DNA of 64,000 nucleotides from Gracilariopsis chorda (GCA_003194525.1 NBIV01000043.1:186001-250000), one strand, 5' to 3'; counted from the first letter of the stretch, positions 1 to 10,569 are shown. Numbers and translations are program-made. Notes: generated by a model from the letters alone, not told the origin.

Positions 1-160
1 TCGCTCGAGCGACGAATGATGAACGTTGGGCCTCGCGGCGGAAGGGCCGGTGGAGGCGCGCGAGCGCGCGCACGCACGCGCAACAGCGCCACGTGTGCAA
101 CTGCAACAAGCGCTAATTGTTCATTTAACTTTACTCCGTACCTGTACTGCTCTTCTCCGC

Positions 161-3100
161 TCATGCAGCTTTGTTCCGCCGCACGTCGCGTTCCCACACG
201 CGTAGCCGGTCCACCATGTTCGGCTTCACCAGTTGGCGGATCGACAAAACCGTGAAGTCCAGCACGAAGCCGCCCACCATGATGACCGCAGCGCTCAGAT
301 AGAACAGCGGCGAGCTGAACAACGCCACCAACTGCCCCTCCATCGGGTAGTCCTGGAACAGCGAAATCGACAACGGCACCACCGCCACGTACACCCCCAG
401 CGACAGCGCCATGAACAACAGCACAATCCAATTCAGCGTGTGCGAATGCAGCAGAATCTTAAACAGCGTCATCAACGTCACAATCGTCGAGTTTGCCAGT
501 CCAACCAGAAACAGCCCACTGTCCCTTCCGTCCGAGAACCCAATTCTCAAGTACCCGAACAACAGGTACACCCCAAAGAACACCACCACCGCATGCCACA
601 GTCCGTACAACATGGTGTACTCCAGAAAGCTCTTAATCGAAAACAACTTCTTATCCCGGTTCGACCCATACACAGACGGGAAGCGCAACGCAGTGCCCTC
701 ATCAACATCGCGTTCGAAAATCCCGTACAGAAACGGCGAAGCCGACGTCACAATCACATTAAACGCCGCCGAAATCCACTGATTATTGAACGTAACCCCG
801 CTAACAAACGCAAACGGCTGGAACAGCACCTGAGTCAGCGTGAAGAAAATGTTCTTGTAAAAGCTAAGGTTGATCATCCCAGCCGTTCGAACCACGGAGA
901 ACCGCCCATGCAAAGCGGTCAGTCTCAGCAGATGCTTGAATTCACCCACTGCATAGTCCGCCGATCGCGCCGCCTGAGTGCCTTCCTTCCCATAGATCCC
1001 AACCCCGACATGCGCTTCCTGAATCATCGACACGTCGTTTCCACCATCCCCAATCGCAAGCGTCACAGCCTTCCTCTCCTCGCGCACAAGACGAACAACA
1101 AGCGCCTTTTGCAGCGGCGTCACGCGACAGCAGATCACCACCTTGGCATGGTCAGACAGCGCCATGAACAATTCGGCATGATCTTCAATCGCAAAGCTCA
1201 GCGATTTGCCGTCGATAATAATTCCAACTTCCTTTTCCTCCACCTTCTTCTTATCTCGCAGCGAGAGCCGACGAGCAAAGTTCGCAATAGAGGAGCTTCG
1301 AGCTCGTTCAAACGAGCGAGGTTCCTCATCGAGAATGTGGTCATCCAACGTACCACTCAGCTGACTTCGAACCTCCTTCGACGTCGCGCCCTTGATATGA
1401 CGCACGTCCATGTCGCGGTCAAGTAGATTCGCAGAGTACCCAATATTCTCCGCAGTTTCACGCTTGTCACCCGTCAGCACCCACAGTTTCACTCCAGCCT
1501 CGCGCATGAACTTGATTGTTTCGGGTACCTTGTCCTGCAGCTTATCCTCCACAGCCGTGGTAGCAATGAATTCAAGATCGGTCTCAATTTCCGCACTCAA
1601 GGCAGACACCTTGGCTTCACGATCGTCCAGCGAGTTACTGGCCTCCTGGAACCTCGCAAACCACGGTTCAAACTCCTGCGGTGTAAAATCACGTTTCGCA
1701 AACACAAGCGTTCGCAACCCCTCTTTGGCAAACTCGTCAATGTGGTCTTGTACCAGTTGCATGTCAAGGTTGTTCCTCAACAGGGGAAGCATGATGGTAT
1801 CCGCGCCCTTGGTGTACATTCTGATCTTCCTGTCGGGACATTTGAAAATCATGCTCATCCTCTTACGGTCAGAATTGAACTCCAGTTCGGCCAGCGCGGT
1901 GTACTCTTCCTCCGTGCCAAAGTGGTCGATCACAAGGGTGTCAATTGTGCGTCTGAGCAGGCCGATACCGTACTTGCGAGCAGAGGTGACCAACGCGACT
2001 TCATCTGGACTCTGACCCTGGTATGAAGGCAAGCCGTCGTTGCTATCATCATCGCTTTGATTGGCATTGGCAGCGTCAGCCGATTCAGTTTTCTTCGAAT
2101 TCCGGAAAGCACGCATCTTCTTCTTCTTCTTTCCATCACTGTCGTCATCGTCAAACAATGGTTCCGAACCTTCTGATTTGGGTTCCGGAACAACGCTATG
2201 ACACAACGCCATAGCAAGCAACAAAAGCTTGACAGGCTTGACATCTTTCTTAACAGCGTTGTGCATGTCGCGTCTCTTCTTACGGATGTTATAAACATTG
2301 CCGCCAGCAGAACATGCAATATACCTCATTTCATTTTCCGTAAGCGTGCCAGTCTTGTCACTGAGAATATGTTCAATTTCGCCAAGCGTCTCATTCAAAT
2401 TGGTAGCACGAGCAGCGACGGATCTTCCCTTAGTCTTCATTCGATAATCAGCCGACATGAACAAAGCCTGTATAACGCGGATAAACTCCAAGGTGACAAA
2501 CAGCGACACTGGAATGAACGTGGAAAACAGAATCAAGAACGTTCCCAGACTGCGAGCAAACACACTTCCAGAGCCTCTGTCACTAAATTCATCCATGTAC
2601 CATTGCCCCTCCGCCTGGTTGGCCTGCAGAGCGGCGGCGGCGCCCGAACAGGCAGATATGAGAATGGCGAGAATGACAAACAATATAAGCACAATCCAGT
2701 TGAGTTTCTTCTCCACATTTCCCATCTTGCTTGGCGGGTTTCTCATGTTGAGAGCGACCTTGGTGTCAAAGCCTGTGTACACAGCAAGGCCGTACACATA
2801 ACTGGTGTTTCTCAAGATGCTGCCACGAAGAAGTAGGTTGGAGGCAGAAAGTGGGGCCGGTTCATGTCCGGAAAGCAAGATAGAGGCGTCAAAATCGTAT
2901 AAAGCAGTTGCAGGTTGTTGTGCGCGGACCTTCCCATGCAGACTGAGCAGTTCTGAGGGGTACTTGAGGTCTGAGGTCGGGGCTGCACAAAGCGTTCTCT
3001 TGAGATTTGACTCGCCGTCTAGATTGGCGGTTGAGACGTAGGCAATACCGCCGTCGGTGGAAGAGTGTAACAAGACCATATCGCAAGGAAAGACCTGCCC

Positions 3101-3700
3101 CTTTCGCAGAAAAACAATGTCACCGACCGCAATATTTCGCGAGGCTACGGTTCGATGTATCTCCGGTTGCAAGTTGAGTGCGATCAACCTATCGCTGAGA
3201 GACTTTGAAACGAGCGAAACTTTACGGTCTACAGCGTCGACACTCTCAGGCCGTCTAGCCATAATGATTTGCTTCTCAGAGTTTTGACGGCGGTCTTCAG
3301 CCGCTCGTTTGCCGTCCTCATAAACATCTCTAGCAAAGCCAAAGCCCACAACGACCAAAAGCGGCAGCACACTAGCGGCCGGGGTGGAGGGAGACACGCC
3401 CGGCACGAAGGAGACAATGGCAATGACAAGGAAGTAGAAATTAGCCACTCTTCGAAACTGCTCGAAAAGCGCCTTTGGAATCATGTTGAGCGCGTTATAC
3501 TTGGCCGTTCTCAACTGGTTGGACGGGAAATTTCGCGACGCATTTGTGGAATGATCGTTGAAACGAACGTAGCGAATGCCGGATTGTTGGTCCTTCTGCT
3601 CTTCGGGGGTGAGGATTGAGGTGCGCTTTGAATAGAGGGAGCGGGAATGAGAGAGCGACGGTTGAGACATGCGCTGTTGCGCATCGTCTACAGGCTCCAT
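161..3700 (-). CDS. P4-type ATPase, putative phospholipid flippase
   Basis: This 1,179-residue protein is a complete P4-ATPase, a membrane pump that moves phospholipids from the outer to the cytosolic leaflet at the cost of ATP. Visible motifs are DGES (residues 228-231, actuator domain), PVSL in membrane segment 4 (397-400), the phosphorylation site DKTGTLT with Asp448, KGAD (631-634), TGD (743-745) and GDGGNDV (884-890). Paired hydrophobic segments lie near 82-120 and 335-410, and about six more follow residue 935. A run of acidic and lysine residues (about 516-530) is inserted in the nucleotide-binding domain. The length is normal for the family and the frame has no interruption, so no introns are needed. 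The start was taken at the first Met, which leaves a normal Ser-rich cytosolic N-terminus. P4-ATPases usually need a CDC50 beta subunit, and none is encoded in this window. The lipid substrate cannot be read from the sequence. Confidence 0.97.
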   Translation of the reverse strand: MEPVDDAQQRMSQPSLSHSRSLYSKRTSILTPEEQKDQQSGIRYVRFNDHSTNASRNFPSNQLRTAKYNALNMIPKALFEQFRRVANFYFLVIAIVSFVPGVSPSTPAASVLPLLVVVGFGFARDVYEDGKRAAEDRRQNSEKQIIMARRPESVDAVDRKVSLVSKSLSDRLIALNLQPEIHRTVASRNIAVGDIVFLRKGQVFPCDMVLLHSSTDGGIAYVSTANLDGESNLKRTLCAAPTSDLKYPSELLSLHGKVRAQQPATALYDFDASILLSGHEPAPLSASNLLLRGSILRNTSYVYGLAVYTGFDTKVALNMRNPPSKMGNVEKKLNWIVLILFVILAILISACSGAAAALQANQAEGQWYMDEFSDRGSGSVFARSLGTFLILFSTFIPVSLFVTLEFIRVIQALFMSADYRMKTKGRSVAARATNLNETLGEIEHILSDKTGTLTENEMRYIACSAGGNVYNIRKKRRDMHNAVKKDVKPVKLLLLAMALCHSVVPEPKSEGSEPLFDDDDSDGKKKKKMRAFRNSKKTESADAANANQSDDDSNDGLPSYQGQSPDEVALVTSARKYGIGLLRRTIDTLVIDHFGTEEEYTALAELEFNSDRKRMSMIFKCPDRKIRMYTKGADTIMLPLLRNNLDMQLVQDHIDEFAKEGLRTLVFAKRDFTPQEFEPWFARFQEASNSLDDREAKVSALSAEIETDLEFIATTAVEDKLQDKVPETIKFMREAGVKLWVLTGDKRETAENIGYSANLLDRDMDVRHIKGATSKEVRSQLSGTLDDHILDEEPRSFERARSSSIANFARRLSLRDKKKVEEKEVGIIIDGKSLSFAIEDHAELFMALSDHAKVVICCRVTPLQKALVVRLVREERKAVTLAIGDGGNDVSMIQEAHVGVGIYGKEGTQAARSADYAVGEFKHLLRLTALHGRFSVVRTAGMINLSFYKNIFFTLTQVLFQPFAFVSGVTFNNQWISAAFNVIVTSASPFLYGIFERDVDEGTALRFPSVYGSNRDKKLFSIKSFLEYTMLYGLWHAVVVFFGVYLLFGYLRIGFSDGRDSGLFLVGLANSTIVTLMTLFKILLHSHTLNWIVLLFMALSLGVYVAVVPLSISLFQDYPMEGQLVALFSSPLFYLSAAVIMVGGFVLDFTVLSIRQLVKPNMVDRLRVWERDVRRNKAA

Positions 3701-5121
3701 TTCGGCGGGTTGGGCGGGAGCGAGGGGGGTGGCGGGGGAGGTGGGACGCGGTGAGAGCGAGCCGCGACCGTGTTGAAGACGCCGCGAGGAGGGGAGGGGG
3801 CGATGACCTGCCTCAGTGCCGGGCGGGGGTGGCGCACTGTTTTTTGCACTGTTGGTGGCGGATGCACGTCAGCACAAAGCGCAACTCTTTTTTGCGGCGC
3901 GGCACAAAAACCTTCACGCGACGACTCCAGCGAGGACCGTTTGGGGCCGCAACAAGCGGCGCCCAATAACAGAGCGCATCTTGTCTCCCCTCCTTCGAAA
4001 GAAGGACAATGTTGATTGGTCCATTCCCACACCGTTGGAAGCGCCATCCCAGCGCACTACGCTCTGCAAAGCGCGTCGCACGGCTGCACGCTGCGCCACG
4101 CTACTTACGTAGATACGTATACGCTTGGTAGACTGAACAGTTGTATTTGCGTGCTCCATGTCGTTGAGGCCGTGTCCGAGTTCATGACGTTGTCAGTGTA
4201 TATCTCAGCCACACTAACCGACACCCCGCCCACAGAGCGTCCCTCCTCCCCGCCATATTCCGCAACTGCCTTTGGAAACGCCTCCCTCACAACCCCGTTC
4301 ACGACTCTCTTTCTTCCGCCGCTCGTCGCGAAACGCTTAAAAAATTTCGTCCTCCCCGTCGTCAACCGTGGTCCAAAGCCTCATCAATTAACAGAGCCTT
4401 CTCTTCCGCCGGATGCAACGCTGCGTACCGCACAACTGCCTCAGATTGCGCGAATCTCTCGCTGTTGATACGCAGCGCGGGTACGAAGGTACACGTTTGC
4501 ATGCTGTCTGATTTGAGTATAGTTCCCAGTCATCCTGTCCGCTGCGCTCATCCGGGACGGTAACGCCGCCGTTCTGAAACGCATGTCTAATCGGTTCTGC
4601 CCGCGCCTGTTGTGCATTTCGCAGTCGCGTCAACTGCTGTGTTAATCAGACTTGTAGCACAGCTTTACATTTTATAACACTGTCGAACTTACTCGGTACC
4701 CAAACTTCGTCAACTTCAAAGTCGTCATTGTTCCTGCCGTAGCAGTAGGCAACCATCGATTACTACCGCCGAAAGCAGTACGCATATGATGAACACGCAC
4801 CCATCGATAACTATCGATTTCGCAAAGCTGCCATTCTACCTTTGTCCAAACCATTATTCTTGCACTCTGTCTTCCATCATACCAACCCCACAGCCCTCCA
4901 TTCATTCCCACACACACTGCTCCTCGCCCACAACCAACGTCCAACCACCGCCAACGTACAACATGTGGCACTTCCACGTCACTGGACAGCACTCTCAATC
5001 ATGGAGCCAAAACCGCCACTCATACAATCCTTTCCACTCCACTGCTACACTGACCCCCCTTCCCCCACCCTCTCTTCGAAAACGTCACTGTCACTGCTGC
5101 CACCGCTTTCCGACACACGTC
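3701..5121. other. Intergenic region upstream of the P4-ATPase
   Basis: No supported gene lies here. The first 400 bases next to the ATPase start are GC-rich with G-runs and C-runs and probably hold its promoter and 5' leader, but no TATA box stands out. The open frames in this stretch overlap on both strands and are low in complexity. A small palindrome, ATCGATA-ac-TATCGAT, lies at 4803-4818. Confidence 0.6.
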
Positions 5122-5124
5122 AAT

Positions 5125-5154
5125 GAGAGGATCCGAGAAATCACAGTTTCACAG
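5125..5154 (+). repeat. Harbinger left terminal inverted repeat
   Basis: The arm begins GAGAGGATCCGAG and matches the reverse complement of 9257-9286 at 29 of 30 positions. The target copy AAT lies immediately to its left. Confidence 0.93.
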
Positions 5155-5388
5155 ATTTCCCAGACCCCAGCAGTAGCGACATTCCCTTGCTTAGAATCTA
5201 CACTGCTCAAAAGTTACACGTAGGTGCAAGGTTTCTTTTCATGTGCACTTGTCAGTATTCATAACACGAACAGCTGCAACGTTTCGGCCACCGTTCTGCT
5301 TAGATACTCAACTGTTTCGGTTTGTTGAGAATGACATTCTACATAAAAACCGACGTCTTTCGCACAATACATTCGCATTAAACACAAC

Positions 5389-6100
5389 ATGCAACGCTCT
5401 CGTATGGCAATTGCAAATCTCGTTGCACTCGCACCATCTCGAAAACGTCTCTCTCCTGATTCCAACCACACAGACCAAGAGGAAGATTCGTGTACCGACG
5501 CAGAAGAGTCAGGTCATGAAAGAAAATATGAGGCACAAAACTACAGCGTTGAAGACGAAGAGAAACTGCTGGATATTGTCCATAAAGTGGATCCAATTGG
5601 TCAGAACGGATGGGCCAGAGTGAAAGTAGCATATGATGAATACGCCAAGTGTAATTACAAATCTTGTAGAACTGTGTCAAGTCTGAGGAAGAAGTATGAT
5701 AAATTAGTTTACACACCAAAACTTACTGGCGACCCAACATGTCCGTTATCAGTGCGTAGAGCCAAACGAATTCAAAATGAAATTTTCGCGAAGATGCATG
5801 CTACAATTTACAATAGCAACCTGCAGAAGAAAAGAAATCAGAATACCGAACGCGAATTAGAAGCTCAACCAGAGAAATTCAACGATAGACGTACCAACGA
5901 CCCAAATTCAATTCAACCTATATTCCAGGGGTCTTCGAAAACGATGGCGTATTGAAATGAACAAAACACTTCAGGAAATATCATATTCTATTCGCATTCT
6001 TGCCGAGAGCAATGTGAAGAATCGAGAGTCGTTGGTCACAAAAGAAAATTTAAACGATGCTATTGAGGCCGCAATAAGACGAATTCACCAGAACATGTAA
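5389..6100 (+). pseudogene. Harbinger Myb/SANT-like DNA-binding protein
   Basis: In Harbinger transposons a second protein with a Myb/SANT-like fold binds the ends and helps the transposase enter the nucleus. The first frame (5389-5955, 188 residues) has an acidic, Ser-rich N-terminus. About residues 48-115 form a trihelix-like domain recognisable by the spaced pattern GQNGWARV, YDEYAKCN and SLRKKYDKLV, followed by a basic helix. This resembles the oomycete-type Myb-like family found next to such transposases, which is an inference from pattern. Near 5940 the reading continues in another frame through a coiled-coil-like tail ending at the TAA at 6098-6100, so there is either a one-base shift or a small intron that I cannot define. 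The gene faces the transposase, as in related elements. Confidence 0.7.
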
Positions 6101-6299
6101 CAAACTTGGTATGAACTTTTCACTGGCAGAAAAGCGACACTACAGGCAGTTGAGACAACTCTTCGTTCCAAAATCTTTTCATGAGGGTTGCCCATAGGGT
6201 TCCAGATTGTCCCAAGTATAGAAGAGACTGTTTGTACAATGATTATCGCTCACATATTTGTGGGAAGTGCTTTCAACGGCGACAGTGAATTCTGAGGCG

Positions 6300-6867
6300 C
6301 TTGGGCGCGAAATGGAGAAACAGCAAAAGCGGTTTGGATCGAACCGCGAACGATTGTGAAGGGATACGGCGGAATGTTTGAGTTGGCTTAATAAGGGCAT
6401 TTCGAAGATGAGATTGAAGTGATCTACCCTTTAGGAACCATTGGGGTGCGCTGGAGATCTGGAGTTGATCAACGCGGAATCGGAGAAAGTTCGAGATCTG
6501 GCGCTACAGATCTTAGTGTCGTATAGGGAGGACGCTGGGCTAACGGCGATCAGTGCTTGCGCGAATAGCGGAGAGGAAAAATGTGTGGCACGATGCTATT
6601 CTGCTTCTCTTTCCTGCTGGAGGAAGAGCGGATGCCACCGTTTGTGTTTGCAGACGAGCTGAATCAGTGGCTGGACCCAAACAACGAACTGAAGATCATG
6701 AGCATGATGTTTGAGGATGCAGGGAAGGAAGAGTCGCCGCAGAGTTTTGTGATCACGCCCAAGTTGCAGCTCATCATTCCGCTGAGCAGATCAAGAGGCA
6801 CATCATCTTCAATGGCATGGTGAGAAAAAAGGACGAAATACTGGTGGCTGTACAACCAGGTGTGTGA
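6300..6867 (+). pseudogene. SMC5 C-terminal fragment, captured in Harbinger
   Basis: SMC5 is an ATPase of the SMC5/6 complex that acts in chromosome repair and segregation. This fragment covers the end of the protein: a short coiled-coil piece (near 6300-6360), LGCAGDLELI (from about 6438), LQILVSYREDAGL, the decayed ABC signature region read as NSGEEK where the family has SGGER, and the Walker B region FADELNQWLDPNNE where SMC5 has DEINQGMDPxNE. It then reads FVITPKL and the last residues HIIFNGMVRKKDEI, with a stop at 6865-6867. The family match is by motif order. The text runs through all three frames with shifts near 6578 and 6780, so it cannot be expressed as SMC5. The N-terminal nine-tenths of the gene is absent. 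It reads toward the next fragment, 406 bp downstream. Confidence 0.85.
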
Positions 6868-7273
6868 CTTGTTGTGAATGGCAGAGCGCCCCGTCTCGTC
6901 TCGACGTTCATGGCAGTCTGCGTGTTGGGCGCATTAAGCCGCCATGTCATGGCTGGCGCTGATTGGTCCGCTGCGTGGCGCTAAATCTGCGTGGCAGCAA
7001 ACGCTGTGCAAGTGACGGGACGTGCGATACCGAGTGTTTGCTGCATTCTGGTGCAAAGTCGGGAGGGTGCTGCAAACACATGGCCCATTTGCGAAGAGGT
7101 TCCTCTTTGGCCGCTGTTGTTCTTTACCGTTATTGCATTTCGCCCGAACGTGCTTAAAGCAGCCATGGCTCTCCCATGTTCGCGCCGGCGTCACCCTCCT
7201 TCCCCCTGCTCACGCCTCTTCGTCTCTTCTTTCTCGCTGTTTGCCCGCTCGTTCTTTGTCTCCTGTCAAACCG

Positions 7274-7912
7274 ATGCCGTTCGCTATGACCCACACTTCC
7301 GCCTTTTCTAGAATGCGTCGAAAGCAGTTTTCACAACTTGACCGCTCTAACGTCGTCTATTTCGACTACAACGGCCCATGTTCCGTGCCGAAGTCGCTCC
7401 CTGAACAGCACATATCAAATATTTCCTCCAACGGGTATGGTATCCCGCATTCGGCCTCACTGCCGTTATCAGCTGCCATCGCCGCCTTTCATGGCGCCAA
7501 GACAACGGTATTGCGCTTCTTCAATGCGCAAGATCACAAATCATCTTCACTGCAAATGCCTCCTCGGCCATTCACCTCGTCGCGCAAACCTTTCCTTTCG
7601 ACCGCCATTCTACGTTATACCTCACCGCCGACAACCACAACTTCATGCTGGCGCTCAGGGAGACGGCCAGATGCCTCGTTACAGAACCATGCTAATTCCC
7701 CTACAATCTCGCCTAACGCTTTCGCAGCCTCTTTCATATCTCTTACAAACATACCGCCCCCACTGCTTCGCTATCGTTGTTCGCCTATCCAGCGCAGTCC
7801 AAATTTTCTGGCGTTCGGCATGATTTGCACCTCGTGCAGCACGCCCACTCCAAGCAAATACACGTCAGAAGGAGCCGTACACAGTCCTTATTTCAATGTA
7901 TCCACCTTTCTT
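7274..7912 (+). pseudogene. Molybdenum-cofactor-sulfurase-like N-terminal fragment
   Basis: The family is a PLP-dependent class V aminotransferase that adds the terminal sulfur to the molybdenum cofactor. The fragment starts at a good Met (7274) and reads MRRKQFSQL, VVYFDYNGPCSVPKSL and IPHSASLPLSAAIAAF. After a frame change it reads IFTANASSAIHLVAQTFPF, then TLYLTADNHNFMLALRET, and after another change FAYPAQSKFSG. These match in order the family's opening dimer and PLP-site segments, including the FAYPAQxNFSG hallmark. The fragment ends before the PLP-binding lysine and abuts the 3' end of the Harbinger transposase. It uses at least three frames, so it is a pseudogene. It lies on the same strand as, and just downstream of, the SMC5 tail, which suggests that one contiguous chromosomal segment was captured. 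Confidence 0.82.
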
Positions 7913-8910
7913 GTGCGATAGTTAGAAAGGTGACAGGCCACGCTGAGCAGTCTGCCTCGTTTACGGGAGTTGGATGGAAGTGTTGTACTCAAGCGGCGAA
8001 ACGGTGCACGCAACCCCCGAACTCCCCACTCTGCACTCTGCCGCTCGCTCGGATATAACCGTTGAAGCAACAACTCTATTGCGGCGCACTCGTCGGACTT
8101 GGGAATAGTCTTCATCTCATTGAGCTTTCGTGCTCGCAGAACCTTTCCATTTGTCACCCGTGTATTGTTGACAAAGGCGCTATCACCCAGAATAGCATAA
8201 CCAGGAGGTGTGATCGTATCGTCTTTTAGAGAGGGCCAATACCGTCCTGAAACATAGGCGAGTTTACTATCATGCCAACTTCCCGGAAAGTTTAACGCAG
8301 CGTGTATTATCTCGGCCTTGAAGTTCCACACAAGAAGGTTCGTTACCTCAACCTGCTGCGTGAAAGCTTGAAAATACGCATTCTGCGCATCCATATTGTC
8401 GAAACTAACACATTTGAAACGCACTCCGTCTGTCATATCGAACACTCCCCGCAGTGTATACCCATACGATCGATACTTCTGCAACAGCTGTGTTGATTCT
8501 TCCATTTCGGCGACAGTTGGCCATACGATTCGAAACGCCTAGTAGATTGGGTCTCTCATCACATCCCACAGAATCTCCAACGAATAGTCTAACCATTCCG
8601 ATAGTGAACTTGGCGTGATTCCAAAAGCTCTGCATAGTTCGTACATCACATCTTTTGTTCGTATGTACGAAATTGCAAGCCCCAGCAAGTCGTCTGAGTT
8701 GAGGAGAGGCTTTCGACCACGGGAAGAAGTAGTATGGTGAAATGGAAAACCATTGTGCACTTCCCATATTCTTTTGTCAAACCATGGAAGAAGTTCACCA
8801 AAGAATAAGAATCGAGGCACCGATAGCGCCACAACAAACTGAGAGTCATCGCCGTTTTTCAGAAGACATTGCCATGAAGTTTCTTGGCAAAGGGGGGTGT
8901 TGTATGCCAT
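7888..8910 (-). pseudogene. Harbinger DDE transposase, one in-frame stop
   Basis: This is a transposase of the DDE_Tnp_4 type that cuts and pastes the element. Reading from 8910, the N-terminal half contains a helix-turn-helix-like stretch (LLGLAISYIRTKDV, ITPSSLSEWL). One TAG at 8539-8541 interrupts the frame, which then resumes without any shift to 7888, giving about 340 codons in all. The catalytic acids can be placed at FDMTDG (first Asp), ILGDSAF (second Asp) and AEWGVRGL (Glu). FPGSWHDSKL and the ending FRRL are also typical of Harbinger transposases. The stop falls just before the first catalytic Asp, so a full enzyme could come only from readthrough. The 3' end overlaps the captured cofactor-sulfurase fragment by a few bases. 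Confidence 0.88.
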
Positions 8911-9256
8911 GTCTATTGTACTTTAACATTCGGCACGACTTGTTGTGCGACGGTCGAGATTGATGTATTACAAAGAGAATGTTGGTTATTGCAACGGCAA
9001 GGATGAGAATAAGCTCTACGTCTGAATCCATGTGAGCTTTGAGAAAAGAAGATTTCATCACATTAGAGTTAGTCGATGATCATTTATGCGTAAAGAGAGA
9101 TGGAGTGCTTGTTTTCTTACTCAAATCTTGCTTCCCATTGCACCATACAGCAATTGCGAAAGTGTGGCGTCTAAGTGCTTGGGGTCACAGTTTCCACACT
9201 TTCAGGCAACAAGACGAGCATTTCTAGCCTCTCTGATTCGCTCCATGTTTGTGAAA

Positions 9257-9286
9257 CTGTGAAACTGTGATTTCTCGGATCCTCCC
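9257..9286 (-). repeat. Harbinger right terminal inverted repeat
   Basis: This is the reverse complement of the left arm with one mismatch. It is followed directly by the target copy AAT at 9287-9289. Confidence 0.93.
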
Positions 9287-9345
9287 AATAAATATCCCTC
9301 TGTAAAGCGCACAGAACAAACCATATCAGTTATTTGGTTGACCTG

Positions 9346-9998
9346 TGAGTGTCATGTTGCACGTTGTCATGACACCGGACGATATCAGTCCTTTTTGTAC
9401 CCTTGTTCACTGGAGGGCAGGTCAGAAATAGAATCGTACCTCGAGAGTACCAGCACAGGTGTGCAATGCCAATGTAGTAAACAGAAACAAACTGCGTCAA
9501 ATAACCAATTTATTACGTAGCAAGGGAACCAAGTAGTGATTGTATAACACAACAAGCGAACAAGCTTGGGAAAATGTAGCGAAGAGACTGCACCAGCGGA
9601 TAACCTACGCGATCAAAACCTTAGATCTAGCGTATTGCTGATGACCACGCCCAATATAGCACCACGGCCAACACGCACGACCAAGGCTTCAGGTCTAGTA
9701 CGCTGCCGAAGTGCACCGTGCCACAAATGATGAGCCTAAACAAGGGCGGTGTTAGTAAAAGTACGTTTAAAGGTGCGGGAGACCAAGCCGCACTAAGTGA
9801 AAGGGTAGGTGGGGAAAAGTGTGGTTGATGGCAAGGAGGAGCAAACTGCTCTAAGAGAAGGTGGGGGATGCCGAAAGGAGTAGAAGTGGTCTGGCCCGAG
9901 TTGGCTTGGAGGTTGCCGAGCTCGGGCTTTTATAGACAATTAGGCTGGGCGCATAATCTCTAGTTATGCATATTAGGTCTAGGTAATAACTCATAACA
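9346..9998 (-). mobile_element. Solo LTR, LTR-retrotransposon fossil
   Basis: This 653-bp block has TG...CA ends and is flanked by the perfect 5-bp repeat ACCTG (9341-9345 and 9999-10003). Read on the minus strand it has a TATA-like box (CTATAAAAG, near 9930) followed about 400 bases later by an AATAAA-like signal near 9505, the usual order in an LTR. No coding sequence or second LTR is present, so it is what remains after recombination between the two LTRs of one element. Its family cannot be told. The intact duplication suggests moderate age. Confidence 0.78.
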
Positions 9999-10003
9999 AC
10001 CTG

Positions 10004-10532
10004 TCAGGGGACACATCCTTGCCATGACGGACCAGCTTGGCAAACGGTATTATACCTCGTAGGGTATTTCTTTTTGTGCCTTTGAGCGGACGACACCGCG
10101 GGCGACGCGACGTTTGCAGGTGCGCCAAGAGAATGGAGACGGAGCCGACGAGCAGCACAGGATCGAAGCTGGGAGGTTGGCGACATTGGCGGCGGCGGGT
10201 GCGGTTACTGCGACGCACTAAAGTCGCCGGGCTACGCGACGGCGTGGGCGGCGGATGGTGGTGCGCGTGGTTGCGTGGCGGCGCGGACGGCGTACGGACA
10301 AGCGGGCGGCATGCATATTTATGCGTGAGCATGCCCTTGCCGTGATGGCAGAGCATGTAAATTTCGGAGGCATGCCCTGCCATCATGGCAAGGGCATACG
10401 TCCACGTTCACATGACCCTTTAGGAAATCCCATCCTGCACTTCGGCCACGTGTGCAAATTGCAATCAGTTGCCGCGGGCATTTGCAGTCGATGTTTCTGA
10501 GCACTACGTCACCCACCGTGGTACGTGTGGCG
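10004..10532. other. Short intergenic stretch with a long hairpin
   Basis: No gene is supported. The sequence is GC-rich from 10080 to 10310. It holds one imperfect 27-bp inverted repeat, listed separately. Confidence 0.5.
10331..10397. repeat. 27-bp inverted repeat with 13-base loop
   Basis: The arms 10331-10357 and 10371-10397 pair at 25 of 27 positions around the loop 10358-10370. The arm starts ATGCCCTTGCCGTGATGG. It could be a miniature-element core or a transcript hairpin; no target duplication is evident. Confidence 0.8.
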
Positions 10533-10536
10533 TTAT

Positions 10537-10569
10537 CCCCGTGCTGGTTCAGTGAACATTTTCGTTCAC
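10537..10569 (+). repeat. Left terminal inverted repeat, piggyBac-like element
   Basis: It begins CCCCGTGCT and ends in GTGAACATTTTCGTTCAC, itself a small internal palindrome. It pairs with 14159-14191. Confidence 0.85.

Larger units (their letters stand above)
5125..9286. mobile_element. PIF/Harbinger DNA transposon with captured host DNA
   Basis: The element is 4,162 bp and is bounded by 30-bp terminal inverted repeats that match at 29 of 30 positions. It is flanked by the direct repeat AAT (5122-5124 and 9287-9289), and three-base target duplications are typical of this superfamily. It carries the two standard Harbinger genes, a Myb/SANT-like DNA-binding protein on the plus strand and a DDE transposase on the minus strand, which converge on the middle. 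The middle 1.6-1.8 kb is foreign: it holds fragments of two unrelated host genes in the order SMC5 tail, spacer, cofactor-sulfurase-like head. The transposase has one in-frame stop and the Myb-like gene one frame change, so the copy is probably inactive but fairly young. Confidence 0.9.

Noticed and set aside
233-1426. 397-codon plus-strand frame opposite the P4-ATPase
   Set aside because: Its Arg/Gln/His-rich composition is that of a shadow frame of the conserved ATPase coding strand.
3688-4470. Several overlapping frames upstream of the ATPase
   Set aside because: They overlap on both strands, are low in complexity and show no motif.
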